The notes beneath the pieces were generated by a model. The model saw nothing but the letters and a program-made list of their open reading frames with translations, did not search any database and was not told where the DNA came from. From Hyphomicrobium sp. (lineage in GTDB: Bacteria; Pseudomonadota; Alphaproteobacteria; Rhizobiales; Hyphomicrobiaceae): 64,000 bases of DNA. The position numbers were made by a program, and so were the translations under genes. Location: NCBI GenBank assembly GCA_022843145.1, contig JALHOF010000011.1, positions 108,721 through 172,720 of the forward strand, given 5' to 3'. How positions within the stretch are numbered: position 1 is the stretch's first letter; every line of letters starts with the position of its first letter. Positions 41,471-50,320 of this stretch are shown piece by piece.

Positions 41471-41940
41471 GACCGACCCTCGAACTGCGTTACGCGCTGA
41501 TCCATGCCGCCGCCCTCGAGATCGAGGGCACCGTCGCGGACGAGTGCATGCACCGTCAGCCGGTTGCCTTCGACGAGCGTGGTGATCGTCCCCGGCGTGA
41601 GCGTGATGGAGTTGCCATATGTTGCCAATCCCACCGCCGTCCGCTGGCTACCCTCGACAACGGTCATCGTCGGTGAAATCGGCAGCTTCGGATCGAGAAT
41701 GATCTTGGTGACGCTCCACGCCGACTTGACCACTTCCCACGCGAGCCAAGGCCAATACGTGAGGGCCTGATAGAAAAGTTGCGTCGGATGGCCTTCACTA
41801 TCGAGCGCGCCCATGCGGCGCGCCAAGACGACGCACAGCACCGTCGTGATGACGCCGATCGAGATCAGGAACGCAGTGTAGTGCCCGGACAGCGCGAGCC
41901 AGAAGAAGAAGAGGATCAGTCCAAGGCTGACTTCGCGCAT
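41467..41940 (-). CDS. mnhE: Na+/H+ antiporter subunit MnhE/MrpE
   Basis: The 157-residue protein is the first gene of the operon. Two N-terminal membrane helices (about 5-45) are followed by a soluble part with the MrpE motifs LTYWPWLAWEVVKSAWSV and GNSITLTPGTIT (then TLVEGNRLTVHAL). The start has GAGGAGG upstream. The operon runs mnhE-F-G-(A')-B-C-D plus two further antiporter subunits, the order of archaeal Mbh-type Mrp modules. Confidence 0.93.
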   Translation of the reverse strand: MREVSLGLILFFFWLALSGHYTAFLISIGVITTVLCVVLARRMGALDSEGHPTQLFYQALTYWPWLAWEVVKSAWSVTKIILDPKLPISPTMTVVEGSQRTAVGLATYGNSITLTPGTITTLVEGNRLTVHALVRDGALDLEGGGMDQRVTQFEGRS

Positions 41941-42269
41941 CGCTCCTCCTCGTCTCGATGAGTGATCGACCGTGACGTTCCGTCACCCCGCGGAATGAAC
42001 GAGGCCGCCGGCGGAAGTATCCGTTAGATCCCTTACGCTCGTCCAATTCGGACAAGCGATCAAGTAATTCAAGAGCTACGGCAGAGCAATCGGAGAAGCC
42101 GCCGTCCGCCTAAGGGCTGAGGCGTGAGCGAGCACGACGAGTGGAACGTCGGATGATGGATGCCGCTCGCCGAGCAACGAAAGCACGGCAGCGACCGAGC
42201 GACAGGACGCATTGACGACCCATCCTAACCCCAGGGTCAGCGAACCGATCGAACGCAGCTTGGGGAAGA
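41941..42269 (-). promoter_or_regulatory. Region upstream of the antiporter operon
   Basis: This 329-bp gap between tRNA-Tyr and mnhE holds no gene. The clearest element is an inverted repeat GTGACG-TTC-CGTCAC at 41972-41986, about 32 bp before the mnhE ATG, which could be an operator. GGAAC occurs here but without CGTT at the right distance, so EcfG control is not supported. I could not choose a sigma70 promoter. Confidence 0.4.
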
Positions 42270-42354
42270 TGGTGGAGAGGGTTGGTTTCGAACCAACGTA
42301 GGCTGAGCCAACGGATTTACAGTCCGTCCCCTTTAACCACTCGGGCACCTCTCC
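42270..42354 (-). tRNA. tRNA-Tyr (GTA anticodon), 3' CCA encoded
   Basis: The 85-nt class II tRNA has acceptor GGAGAGG paired with CCTCTCC, discriminator A and encoded CCA. The anticodon loop is CTGTAAA (GTA). The long variable arm lies between the anticodon and T arms, with T-loop GGTTCGAAACC. It stands between the antiporter operon and the divergent rlmB gene. Confidence 0.97.
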
Positions 42355-42441
42355 GGACCAGGTCCGAAGACCAACTCCCGGCAAGTCATAACGAAAGCGC
42401 CCTGCGCTCGACAAGCGACAGGGCTCCGTCATAGTCGTGTC

Positions 42442-42470
42442 CTTATGGTCAGAGGACCCGATCCTGTCAA
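42442..42470 (-). promoter_or_regulatory. Promoter for tRNA-Tyr
   Basis: On the minus strand a perfect TTGACA (42465-42470) and CATAAG (42442-42447) are 17 bp apart. Initiation would be near 42435, about 80 nt before the mature tRNA 5' end. Confidence 0.6.
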
Positions 42471-42543
42471 ATGGAAATCGAGCCAGGGCCGGAGCCTCGA
42501 TTTTGAGGCTTGATCGCTGCTGCCGACTGGCCCAGGAGTGACC

Positions 42544-43416
42544 ATGGACTTTGGCCAATCGCGCCCGTCCGCAGAACCGCCTTGCATCCGAAAGCCGCCA
42601 ATGCCCGATCATCAGAAGCGCTTCGACCGCCGCCCGAAGCCCGGCTTTCGCCGCCCCCAAGCTTCGACACCCGTGTTCGACGACGGGATCGTCCGGCTTT
42701 TCGGAATCCATCCCATCGAAGCGGCGCTGCGCAATCCCGGCCGCCGGATCGGCCGCGTTCTGATGACGGATAACGCCACCCGCCGGCTTGCCGATGCCCT
42801 TGCCGCACGCAACGTCACGCCTGAGCCCGTGACCCCGCGCGAGTTGGACCGGATGTTGGGGCCCGACACCGTCCATCAAGGCGCGATGATGGAAACGGAA
42901 GAGCTGGACGAGCCCGAACTCGCAGCACTGGCGGAGGCCGCGCACGCCGGCGCTCCGCTGGTCATCCTCGATCAGGTGACCGACCCGCACAATGCCGGTG
43001 CCGTCATTCGCTCGGCCGCCGTCTTTGGTGCGGCTGGACTTGTAATGACCCGCCGACATAGCCCGCCGCTCAATGGCACTTTGGCGAAATCCGCTTCCGG
43101 CGCTCTCGAAGTGGTGCCGATCGTGCTCGCTCAGAATCTCGCGCGCGCGATGACGGAACTCAAGGAGCAGGGCGTCCGCCTCATCGGTCTGGACGGCGAT
43201 GGCGAGACGCTGATCGACGACGAACCGCTGGCCGGGCCGACGGCTTTCGTCCTCGGCGCCGAAGGAAAGGGTCTGCGGCAGTTGACGCGCGAATCCTGCG
43301 ATGTGATCTGCCGGATCGGCGCGCCAGGACCGATCGACAGCCTCAACGTGTCGAACGCCGCAGCCGTCGCGCTGCATCTCGCGGCGATGCGACGACGGTC
43401 GGCTGCGGGGAACTGA
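42544..43416 (+). CDS. rlmB: 23S rRNA (guanosine-2'-O-)-methyltransferase RlmB
   Basis: This is a SpoU-family trefoil-knot methyltransferase using S-adenosylmethionine. The 290-residue protein has a basic, disordered N-terminus, a substrate-binding domain (RLFGIHPIEAALRNPGR), and the catalytic domain with LDQVTDPHNAGAVIRSAAVFG, AFVLGAEGKGLRQLTRESCD and GPIDSLNVSNAAAVALH (motifs 1-3). These match RlmB/TrmH proteins that modify G2251 of 23S rRNA. AGGAG lies just before the ATG at 42544; a GTG at 42538 and an ATG at 42601 are alternatives. Confidence 0.93.
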   Translation: MDFGQSRPSAEPPCIRKPPMPDHQKRFDRRPKPGFRRPQASTPVFDDGIVRLFGIHPIEAALRNPGRRIGRVLMTDNATRRLADALAARNVTPEPVTPRELDRMLGPDTVHQGAMMETEELDEPELAALAEAAHAGAPLVILDQVTDPHNAGAVIRSAAVFGAAGLVMTRRHSPPLNGTLAKSASGALEVVPIVLAQNLARAMTELKEQGVRLIGLDGDGETLIDDEPLAGPTAFVLGAEGKGLRQLTRESCDVICRIGAPGPIDSLNVSNAAAVALHLAAMRRRSAAGN

Positions 43417-43437
43417 AGTCCCAGCATTGCCCGCAAG

Positions 43438-43770
43438 TCACGTGTGATCGTCGTCTTGAACGCTGTTGTCCGGCGTATCGTATGGAAGGGACATGACAGC
43501 GGCCCCCATCGCCAAGCTACCGAACGTCGATGCACACATGAAGTAGAGCAGGAAGATCGCGAGCCAAGGGTTCTCCGCTCCGGCGATCAGCGTTTTCAGG
43601 GCGCCGATATTGGCGATCACGACCAGGGCTGCAAAGCCGATACCGACGCCCACTCCGATGCCGAGATTGAGCGCGAGAAACCGCAGCATCGGCGGCGTGC
43701 CGCTTGGCGGGTTCCGATAATCCTGTGGCGGCGCAGGCTCGAGAGATGATGGCGGGATGGGATCGGACAT
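43438..43770 (-). CDS. Hypothetical two-helix membrane protein
   Basis: The 110-residue protein has a proline-rich N-terminus (MSDPIPPSSLEPAPPQDYRN) and two membrane helices (about 30-52 and 69-92) separated by a short loop, ending in an acidic tail (DNSVQDDDHT). I do not recognise a family. It is convergent with rlmB, 21 nt away. Confidence 0.7.
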   Translation of the reverse strand: MSDPIPPSSLEPAPPQDYRNPPSGTPPMLRFLALNLGIGVGVGIGFAALVVIANIGALKTLIAGAENPWLAIFLLYFMCASTFGSLAMGAAVMSLPYDTPDNSVQDDDHT

Positions 43771-43796
43771 ATCAGGCCCTCAGTGTCCTCGATAAC

Positions 43797-43831
43797 GCGA
43801 AAGGCGGCGCGACTTGCCGCACCGCCTTCGC
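43797..43831 (-). terminator. Terminator-like hairpin after the Cys-rich secreted protein gene
   Basis: Arms GCGA(A)AGGCGG and CCGCCTTCGC pair over 10 bp with one bulged base and a 14-nt loop, 60 nt after the stop of the 43891-44199 gene. No strong T-run follows. Confidence 0.5.
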
Positions 43832-43890
43832 TGTTCGAATTTTGTCACGACCCGCTCGACGGCGCGCTGCCGTAAGCGACGCTGCGAAAC

Positions 43891-44199
43891 TCAATCGCAG
43901 TACGTCGGACGCCAGCACGTATAACGGCCGCCGCGGCAAACGACGTCGCCATAACGGTTCTCGAAGCAGCGGCGGTTCTTCCAGCTGCACTCTTCCGGCC
44001 CCTTGTAGCAGGAGCTGCGATAGTAGCCGCGATCACGGGCATGCGCGTGCGCGCCGAGCAGGCCGAGACCCAGTACGGCAGCGCCGACGCCGAGTGCGAT
44101 GCGTCCGCCACGGCGGGCTTCGGCTGGCTGGTATGACGTTGCCAGGACGCCCACGGCCATCGTCAGCGCCATGAGTGAATACAGAGCTTTCTTGAGCAT
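43891..44199 (-). CDS. Small cysteine-rich secreted protein
   Basis: The 102-residue protein has a signal peptide (MLKKALYSLMALTMAVGVLA), a glycine-rich hydrophobic stretch (GGRIALGVGAAVLGLGLLGA, probably a glycine-zipper helix) and a C-terminal domain with six cysteines (SSCYKGPEECSWKNRRCFE, then VVCRGGRYTCWRPTYCD) likely joined as disulfides. The ATG at 44199 has GAGGAG upstream. Function unknown. Confidence 0.78.
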   Translation of the reverse strand: MLKKALYSLMALTMAVGVLATSYQPAEARRGGRIALGVGAAVLGLGLLGAHAHARDRGYYRSSCYKGPEECSWKNRRCFENRYGDVVCRGGRYTCWRPTYCD

Positions 44200-44465
44200 G
44201 GATTTCTCCTCGACACGGATCGAACCTGATTTTGGATCGGGGCCGCAGACCGGGAGACGAGCCCTCATCTCCGCGCATCTGCCAACCCGCCGAACGCCCG
44301 TGCGTCCTTCGACGCAAACCGGAGGGCCCGAGCTGAACAGAATACAGTCTCCACCACATGAATGTGGCATGAACAGGAGCGGCCCCGCCTCCGCCTCACC
44401 GATCGGTGTCGCGCGGAAACAGGGCCGCCTCAGATGTTCAATTCGCGACGCTCTGCGTCAGCGGA

Positions 44466-44861
44466 TCACCAATGGCCGCGGCGATGACCGCCGTACTTCT
44501 TCATGTGCCATTCGACGTGACGGTAGTTCCGCTTCGGATGACCCCACGCCCGGTAATACTTGGGCAGGGCATAATGCGGACGACGCTTGCGCATCTCGTG
44601 CGCCGGACGCCAGTAATGCGAGTTGTAATACGGATAATAGCCGCGCGGCTCGTAGCGGTAGGCGTACGGGTCCGTGGCGACGTGGCTGTGATATACGTGA
44701 TGGTGGCGCGGGCGATACACCCAGTGGCGCACCGTGCGCATCCGGCCCCAGCCAGCGGGCTCGCCAGTGCGGTGCCATCCGAAGGCCTCGGCGGACTTCG
44801 GGCTTGCGAGAGCGAGCGCCAGAACGGCGGCCACCATCGCGATCATGCTCTTGAGACGCAT
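44466..44861 (-). CDS. Secreted His/Tyr/Arg-rich protein
   Basis: The 131-residue product has a signal peptide (MRLKSMIAMVAAVLALALAS) and a mature part very rich in His, Tyr, Arg and Trp (HWVYRPRHHHVYHSHV, RGYYPYYNSHYWRPAH). Clustered histidines suggest metal binding, but this is only composition. GAGGAGAG precedes the ATG. It is the second of two secreted-protein genes in the same direction, separated by 266 bp without features. Confidence 0.75.
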   Translation of the reverse strand: MRLKSMIAMVAAVLALALASPKSAEAFGWHRTGEPAGWGRMRTVRHWVYRPRHHHVYHSHVATDPYAYRYEPRGYYPYYNSHYWRPAHEMRKRRPHYALPKYYRAWGHPKRNYRHVEWHMKKYGGHRRGHW

Positions 44862-44908
44862 ACTCTCTCCTCGACAGACTAACGCCAGCTTATCATGAGC
44901 ATCGCACT

Positions 44909-44937
44909 TTGACCGCGAATGGCAAATTTTCTGCTAA
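44909..44937 (+). promoter_or_regulatory. Candidate promoter upstream of the type I secretion genes
   Basis: TTGACC (44909-44914) and TGCTAA (44932-44937) are 17 bp apart on the plus strand in the 256-bp gap between divergent genes, about 180 bp before the ABC transporter start. The -35 is good, the -10 moderate. Confidence 0.35.
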
Positions 44938-45117
44938 CGGCAAGTCCGCTGCGGTCGAATTCTCCCTAATCGTCATAACCACCGCTCGCGGTTAATCCAA
45001 TACTCACCGTCTTGGCCTCAAATTGCGGGACAAGGGACGGCCCAGGAATGGTCCGCTGTCGTCCCCGACCCGGTCCGCGGACCATGGCCGGGCGTAGACC
45101 GAGTAGCAGGCCGCGCA

Positions 45118-47454
45118 GTGACCTCCCGCCCCCCCATCGAACCGCCGAACCGCGATCGCCTTGCCGCGACCAATCCGCGGCTAGAGGCGCTGTTGCGGGA
45201 CCCCGGTCCTGGCATCACGGTGCGTCCACTGAACGCGCAAACGCCGACAAACCCCATTTCGCGTGTAGCCTCGGCGAAGCCCGCCGAAACAGAGGCGCCC
45301 GTTGCAGCCCCGAACTCGTCGGCGGCCAAACCTTCGGCAGCAACCGTGCCCGCGAAGACCGAGGCATCGACGCGAGCGCCGCGGATCACTGCCGATACCG
45401 CCGCCGCCCAGTTGCCCCATCTGTCTGATAGCGTCCGTGGCCGGCTGTCGTCCTTCCTGTCCGGCGAACGCAGCGAAGCCCCCGTGGTCACCGCGCCAGC
45501 AGCCGCGCCCGCGTTGCCGGCCGTCGACCAACGCCCACGTATTGGTCAAAGCGAGATCCGCGCGGCCATCGATGCGAGCCGCCGCGCCTTCTTCGCCACC
45601 GGCGTGTTCAGCTTCTTCATCAATATCCTGATGCTGGCCGGACCGCTGTTCATGCTGCAGGTCTACGACCGCGTCATGACCTCGGGCTCGGTACCGACGC
45701 TCGTCGCCCTCACCATCATGACCGCTCTGATCTACGGCATCATCGGAATTCTCGAGCTCGTGCGCTCGCGGGTTGTCGTCCGCGTCGGCGTCGAAGTCGA
45801 CCAGCGCGTCGGCGACCGCATCTTCGAAGCTTCTCTCCGACGCAACATCGCATCGCAAGGCGCCAGCGTGCCGGCGCTGCGCGAACTCGACAATCTCCGG
45901 CAGTTCCTGGCAAGCCCCGGACCGATCACGTTCTTCGACGCGCCGTGGACGCCCGTGTATCTGCTCGTCATCTTCATGGTCCACTGGATGCTCGGCCTTG
46001 CCGCCACGTTCGGCGCACTGATGCTGCTGGGACTGGCCTGGATCAGCGAAGCACGAAGCCGCGCCCCGCTGGCCGAGGCCAACAAGGCCGCGAACGCCAG
46101 TATCGAGCTTGCGGAAACCGGACAACGCAACGCCGAGACGATTACGGCGATGGGCATGACCAACGCCTATCGCACGCGGTGGCAGAAGGCGAACCGGGAA
46201 GCACTGGCGTGGCAGATCGTGGCCTCCGATCGGCTTGGCGGCTTGTCGTCGCTGTCGAAGACGCTGCGCCTGCTCGGCCAGTCCTTGATGCTTGCGATCG
46301 GCGCCTGGTTGGCGCTCAGGAGCGAGATCAGCCCCGGCTCGATCATCGCCGGCACGATCATCTTCGGTCGCGCGCTGGCCCCCGTCGAACAGGCAATCGG
46401 CCATTGGCGTAGCTTCCTCAAGGCATTCGAAAGCTACCGAAAACTCGACGGACTGCTCGCTGCCGAGCCACCCTCGCGTCCACGTACGCACCTGCCCGCG
46501 CCCAATGGACGGCTGGAGGTGGCAGGCCTGCGCATGGCCGCGCCCGAAACCCGGCAGCTGATCCTGGCCGGCATCACTTTCACCGTGGAGCCCGGACGCA
46601 TGGTCGCCGTGATTGGGCCATCGGCATCCGGAAAATCGACGCTCGCCCGGGCGCTGGTGGGCCTGTGGCAGCCGGTCGCCGGTCACGTACGTCTCGACGG
46701 CGCGCGTCTCGACCAATGGCATCCCGAAGACCTCGGCCGGCACATCGGCTATCTGCCCCAGAATGTCGAATTGTTCGCCGGCAGCGTCCGCGAAAACATC
46801 TCGCGCTTCCGCGAGGACGCGACGGACGAAGCCGTCGTCGAGGCCGCCAAGCAGGCGCACGCGCACGACCTGATCCTCGCCCTGCCGAACGGCTACGAAA
46901 CCCAGCTCGGCAATTTCGGCACCTATCTGTCCGGTGGACAGCGCCAGCGGATCGCGCTCGCCCGTGCGCTGTTCGGCAATCCGGCCCTCGTCGTCCTCGA
47001 TGAGCCGAACTCCAATCTCGATCGTACCGGCGATGAAGCCTTGTCTGCCGCCGTCGACGGCATGAGAAAGCGCGGCCAGGCCATCGTGCTCGTCGCCCAT
47101 CGCGTGCAGGCGATCAGCAAGGCCGACAACCTCCTCTATATCGACGGTGGCATTCAGCGCGCTTTCGGTCCGACCGCCAATGTATTGAAACTGTTCCAGG
47201 CTGCGGGCGCACCACCATCGCGCCGGACGGGAGACGGCCTCGGCCTTCCCCCCGACCCGAACCGCTTGGCCGACCGCGCCATACAGGCCGCCTCATCGGC
47301 CACGTCCCAACCCAAGCCACAGGCAGACACCTCGCCGCGCGAGAGCGCAGCACGCGCGGAGGCACAACCATCTCCCTCCAAGCCCGAGCAGTCCGGTGCC
47401 CCGGCCGACGCGCCGCCGCAAGGCTCCGCAATTCCCGGGAGTGAGACACCATGA
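45118..47454 (+). CDS. prsD: Type I secretion ABC transporter (PrsD-like) with long tails
   Basis: This is an inner-membrane ABC exporter of the PrsD/HlyB type. The 778-residue protein has a disordered Pro/Ala-rich N-terminal stretch (about 1-140), six membrane helices (about 155-435), and an ATPase domain with Walker A GPSASGKST (near 500), LSGGQRQRIALARALF and Walker B LVVLDEPNSNLD. A second disordered tail covers about 705-778. PrsD proteins are usually near 580 residues without such tails. The start is GTG at 45118 with only a weak ribosome-binding site, so the N-terminus is uncertain. It overlaps the HlyD-type gene by 4 nt. Confidence 0.88.
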   Translation: MTSRPPIEPPNRDRLAATNPRLEALLRDPGPGITVRPLNAQTPTNPISRVASAKPAETEAPVAAPNSSAAKPSAATVPAKTEASTRAPRITADTAAAQLPHLSDSVRGRLSSFLSGERSEAPVVTAPAAAPALPAVDQRPRIGQSEIRAAIDASRRAFFATGVFSFFINILMLAGPLFMLQVYDRVMTSGSVPTLVALTIMTALIYGIIGILELVRSRVVVRVGVEVDQRVGDRIFEASLRRNIASQGASVPALRELDNLRQFLASPGPITFFDAPWTPVYLLVIFMVHWMLGLAATFGALMLLGLAWISEARSRAPLAEANKAANASIELAETGQRNAETITAMGMTNAYRTRWQKANREALAWQIVASDRLGGLSSLSKTLRLLGQSLMLAIGAWLALRSEISPGSIIAGTIIFGRALAPVEQAIGHWRSFLKAFESYRKLDGLLAAEPPSRPRTHLPAPNGRLEVAGLRMAAPETRQLILAGITFTVEPGRMVAVIGPSASGKSTLARALVGLWQPVAGHVRLDGARLDQWHPEDLGRHIGYLPQNVELFAGSVRENISRFREDATDEAVVEAAKQAHAHDLILALPNGYETQLGNFGTYLSGGQRQRIALARALFGNPALVVLDEPNSNLDRTGDEALSAAVDGMRKRGQAIVLVAHRVQAISKADNLLYIDGGIQRAFGPTANVLKLFQAAGAPPSRRTGDGLGLPPDPNRLADRAIQAASSATSQPKPQADTSPRESAARAEAQPSPSKPEQSGAPADAPPQGSAIPGSETP

Positions 47455-48776
47455 GAATTTCGCTCGGCGTCAAGTCGCCCGATGCTGCGCCCGAAAGCTG
47501 GCAATCGGCCGATCCGTGGATCCGCTTCGGTTATCATGTCTGCGTCTGGCTGATCGGTGGCCTGTTGGCTTGGTCGGCGCTCGTGTCGATCGCGGGCGCC
47601 GTTGTCGCGACCGGCACCGTCATCGTCGAAAGCAACACCAAGACGGTCCAGCACCTCGACGGCGGTATCGTATCGAAGATCCTCGTTCGCAATGGCGACC
47701 GCGTCGCTCAGGGCGACGTGCTCGCACAGCTCGATGCGACCGCAATCCGCTCGGCGCACTCCGTGGCAGCGTCGCGGGTCAACGATCTCGCGATCCAGGA
47801 GGCGCGTCTCGAAGCCGAGCGCGACGGACTGACGGCATTCGCGCTCCCCACGCTTGCAAATCCCGCCGATCCTTCGATCGCCAAGCTCGAAACCGCCCAG
47901 CGCGAACTGTTCAACGCCCGCAAATCGGCGCGCGACGGCGAACGTGCCGTGTTGTCGGAACGGCTCACCCAAGCGACGAACGAACGCATCGGCCTGGCAT
48001 CGCAGCTCACGGCCCGCCGCAAGGAGCGCGAGATCAACGCCCGCGAACTCGCGTCCGTCATGCCGCTTTATGAGAAGGGCTACGTCAATCAGCAGCGCAT
48101 CGGTCCGCTGCAGCGCGAGCAGGCCCGGCTCGACGGCGAGGTCGGCCGCATCGAGGCCGAGCTTTCGCGCATGGCCGCGGCCACCGCCGAAGCGGATCTT
48201 CGCTTGAAGCAAAGCTCGAAAGCGTTCAACGAGACCGTCGTCGATGAACTGCGCAAGGTGAAGTCGGCGCTCTCCGAGGCACGCGAAGCGCTCACCTCGC
48301 AAACCGACAAGCTCGCCCGCACCGAAATCCGCGCGCCGCGCGCCGGCCGCGTCCACGCGATCGCCATTCACACCGAGGGTGGCGTCATAACGCCTGCGAG
48401 CCCGATCATGCAGATCGTGCCCGAGGACGAGAGGCTCGTCGTCGAGGCTGTGGTCGCGCCGCAGGACATCGACAAGGTGCGTGCCGGACAGACGGCTGGC
48501 GTCCGCTTTCCGGCCTTCAATTCGCACACGACGCCGCGTCTCGACGGCACCGTCACGCGCATCTCGCCTGCGCAGATCATCGACAAGGACGGCCGCAGCC
48601 ACTACACCGCGTCGGTCGAAATCTCGACGGCCGAACTCGCGAAAATCGGTGCGGGACACGAACTGCGACCAGGCATGCCGGCGGAAGTTCACATCGAGAC
48701 GGTTTCGCGCAGCATCCTCAGCTATTTCCTGAAGCCGCTTTCGGATGCGCTGTCGCGCACGTTCCGCGAAAGTTGA
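47451..48776 (+). CDS. prsE: HlyD-family membrane fusion protein (PrsE-like)
   Basis: The 441-residue periplasmic adaptor has one N-terminal membrane helix (about 31-52), the lipoyl half-motif GTVIVESNTKTVQHLDGGIV, a long coiled coil (about 105-300) and a C-terminal HlyD part (TEIRAPRAGRVHAIAIHTEGG, then VIVEAVVAP-like strand LVVEAVVAP and PGMPAEVHIETVSRSILSY). It links the ABC exporter to an outer-membrane channel (TolC-like), which is not in this window. PrsDE pairs often export EPS-processing glycanases and adhesins in rhizobia. Confidence 0.92.
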   Translation: MRISLGVKSPDAAPESWQSADPWIRFGYHVCVWLIGGLLAWSALVSIAGAVVATGTVIVESNTKTVQHLDGGIVSKILVRNGDRVAQGDVLAQLDATAIRSAHSVAASRVNDLAIQEARLEAERDGLTAFALPTLANPADPSIAKLETAQRELFNARKSARDGERAVLSERLTQATNERIGLASQLTARRKEREINARELASVMPLYEKGYVNQQRIGPLQREQARLDGEVGRIEAELSRMAAATAEADLRLKQSSKAFNETVVDELRKVKSALSEAREALTSQTDKLARTEIRAPRAGRVHAIAIHTEGGVITPASPIMQIVPEDERLVVEAVVAPQDIDKVRAGQTAGVRFPAFNSHTTPRLDGTVTRISPAQIIDKDGRSHYTASVEISTAELAKIGAGHELRPGMPAEVHIETVSRSILSYFLKPLSDALSRTFRES

Positions 48777-48796
48777 GCCGCCGAGACGGCTCCAGT

Positions 48797-50320
48797 TCAG
48801 TGCGCGTTGCGATAGGCTCGCGGCGACATGACCGTCATCGCGATGATGTAGAGATCGAGCCCGATCGACCAGTTGTCGATGTAATAGAGATCGTGTTCGA
48901 CACGCGCGCGCATCGCATCGTCGGTATCGGTCGCGCCTCGATAGCCGTGTATCTGCGCCCAGCCCGTGATGCCGGGCTTCACTTGCAGCCGGCGCGGATA
49001 GGCGACGATGCGCTTTTCGAACAGAAGATCGTGGGCGACCGCGTGCGGACGCGGACCGACGATCGACATTTCGCCGAGCAGCACATTCACAAGCTGCGGC
49101 AGTTCGTCGAGATTGAAGCGGCGCAAGTAGCGCCCGACAGGGGTGACACGCGGATCATTCGCCTGCGCCTGGATGACCGTCGCTCCGTCGTCCATCGTCG
49201 TCATGGTCCGGAACTTCCAGATCCGGAATTCCTCGAGATTGTACCCGCGACGGCGCTGGCGGAAGAACACAGGTCCGGGGCTGTCAAGCCGTACCAGCAG
49301 CGCCAGAAGGCCGAGAAGCGGCGCCAGCAATACCAGCGCCAGTCCCGAGATCACAATGTCGAATGATCGCTTCACCGCGGTCTGTCCTGGACCGAGCGGA
49401 GCTTCCGTCAACGAAAGCGCCGTCGCCGAGCCGATCCGCCCGACGCGCGCTTCCGAGAATCGCCCGATGACGCCCGTCGCACCCAGATGCACGCCGACCG
49501 GAAGCAGCGTGAAAGCATCGGCGATCCGCCCGATCAAGTCCGATCGCGACCAGTCGGTCAGGATGATGACGTCCTGCACCTTTTTCGCGCGTGCTTCGGT
49601 GACGGCGGCTTCGAGCGCCGCGTCCAGACTTGCACGCCCGCACGCGCCGTCACTAGCCCGCGTCTGCTCGGGCAGGACGACCGTGCAGGCGACGCGCACG
49701 CCAGATTGCTTGCCGGCCATTTCTTCCGTTATCCGGCCGATCTCGTCCGATGGACCGACGAGCATGACGCGCCGCATCGCAAGGAGGCCGCGCCGGATGG
49801 CGTGATGCAGCGAGAATTGAACCAGGCCCTGCACGCCGAGGACGACCAGCAGGCCCGAAGCATAGAATAGCAGGAGCCAGCCGCGCGAAAACTCATCCGT
49901 GGTCTTGGTCAGGAACCCGATCATCGCGAGACAGAGAAACGCGTAGTTCCAGATGACGAAGACGCGATTGGGGCTGCGACGTCCATCGTAGAAGTCTTGA
50001 ATGCGGTACTCGTCTCGATACAGGAACGGCAGGATGTAGAACGCTGCCGCGACGGCACCGACCGCGGCATAGGTCTCGATCTCGCCGAAATGGCCGTAGG
50101 CGATGCCGTGATAAGCGGAACCCGTTATGACCGAAGCCAGCACGATGCTCAGCGCCTCAAAGACGAGGGCGAGCACGACGAAGCCCGCTCCGCTGATCGC
50201 GAACCGCGATCTGATCAGGACGTCGGACGCCAGTGTTTGTTCGCTACCGCTCGGCACACTACTCTCACACGAACAAATCGGAGGCCGCGACTGGCGCCCC
50301 TGATATCGGATTGCACACAT
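48797..50320 (-). CDS. Undecaprenyl-phosphate sugar phosphotransferase (initiating enzyme)
   Basis: This enzyme transfers a sugar-1-phosphate to undecaprenyl phosphate, the first EPS assembly step. The protein (about 507 residues) has four N-terminal membrane helices, a central CoA-binding-like Rossmann part (RRVMLVGPSDEIGRI), a fifth hydrophobic helix (KRSFDIVISGLALVLLAPLL) and the catalytic C-terminus with FRIWKFRTM, FNLDELPQLVNVLLGEMSIV, GPRPHAVAHD and VKPGITGWAQIHGYRG. The start is uncertain: ATG 50320 is given; GTG 50257 has a better ribosome-binding site, and the frame is open to 50377. It is convergent with prsE. Confidence 0.9.
   Translation of the reverse strand: MCAIRYQGRQSRPPICSCESSVPSGSEQTLASDVLIRSRFAISGAGFVVLALVFEALSIVLASVITGSAYHGIAYGHFGEIETYAAVGAVAAAFYILPFLYRDEYRIQDFYDGRRSPNRVFVIWNYAFLCLAMIGFLTKTTDEFSRGWLLLFYASGLLVVLGVQGLVQFSLHHAIRRGLLAMRRVMLVGPSDEIGRITEEMAGKQSGVRVACTVVLPEQTRASDGACGRASLDAALEAAVTEARAKKVQDVIILTDWSRSDLIGRIADAFTLLPVGVHLGATGVIGRFSEARVGRIGSATALSLTEAPLGPGQTAVKRSFDIVISGLALVLLAPLLGLLALLVRLDSPGPVFFRQRRRGYNLEEFRIWKFRTMTTMDDGATVIQAQANDPRVTPVGRYLRRFNLDELPQLVNVLLGEMSIVGPRPHAVAHDLLFEKRIVAYPRRLQVKPGITGWAQIHGYRGATDTDDAMRARVEHDLYYIDNWSIGLDLYIIAMTVMSPRAYRNAH

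Noticed and set aside
41977..41981. GGAAC ahead of mnhE as an EcfG promoter
   Set aside because: The -10 position at 16-17 nt reads CATC/ATCG, not CGTT.
42076..43377. 433-codon minus-strand open frame across tRNA-Tyr and antisense to rlmB
   Set aside because: It runs through a tRNA gene and is antisense to a clearly recognised methyltransferase.
45181..47100. 639-codon minus-strand frame opposite prsD
   Set aside because: Antisense shadow; prsD has all ABC transporter motifs in the other strand.
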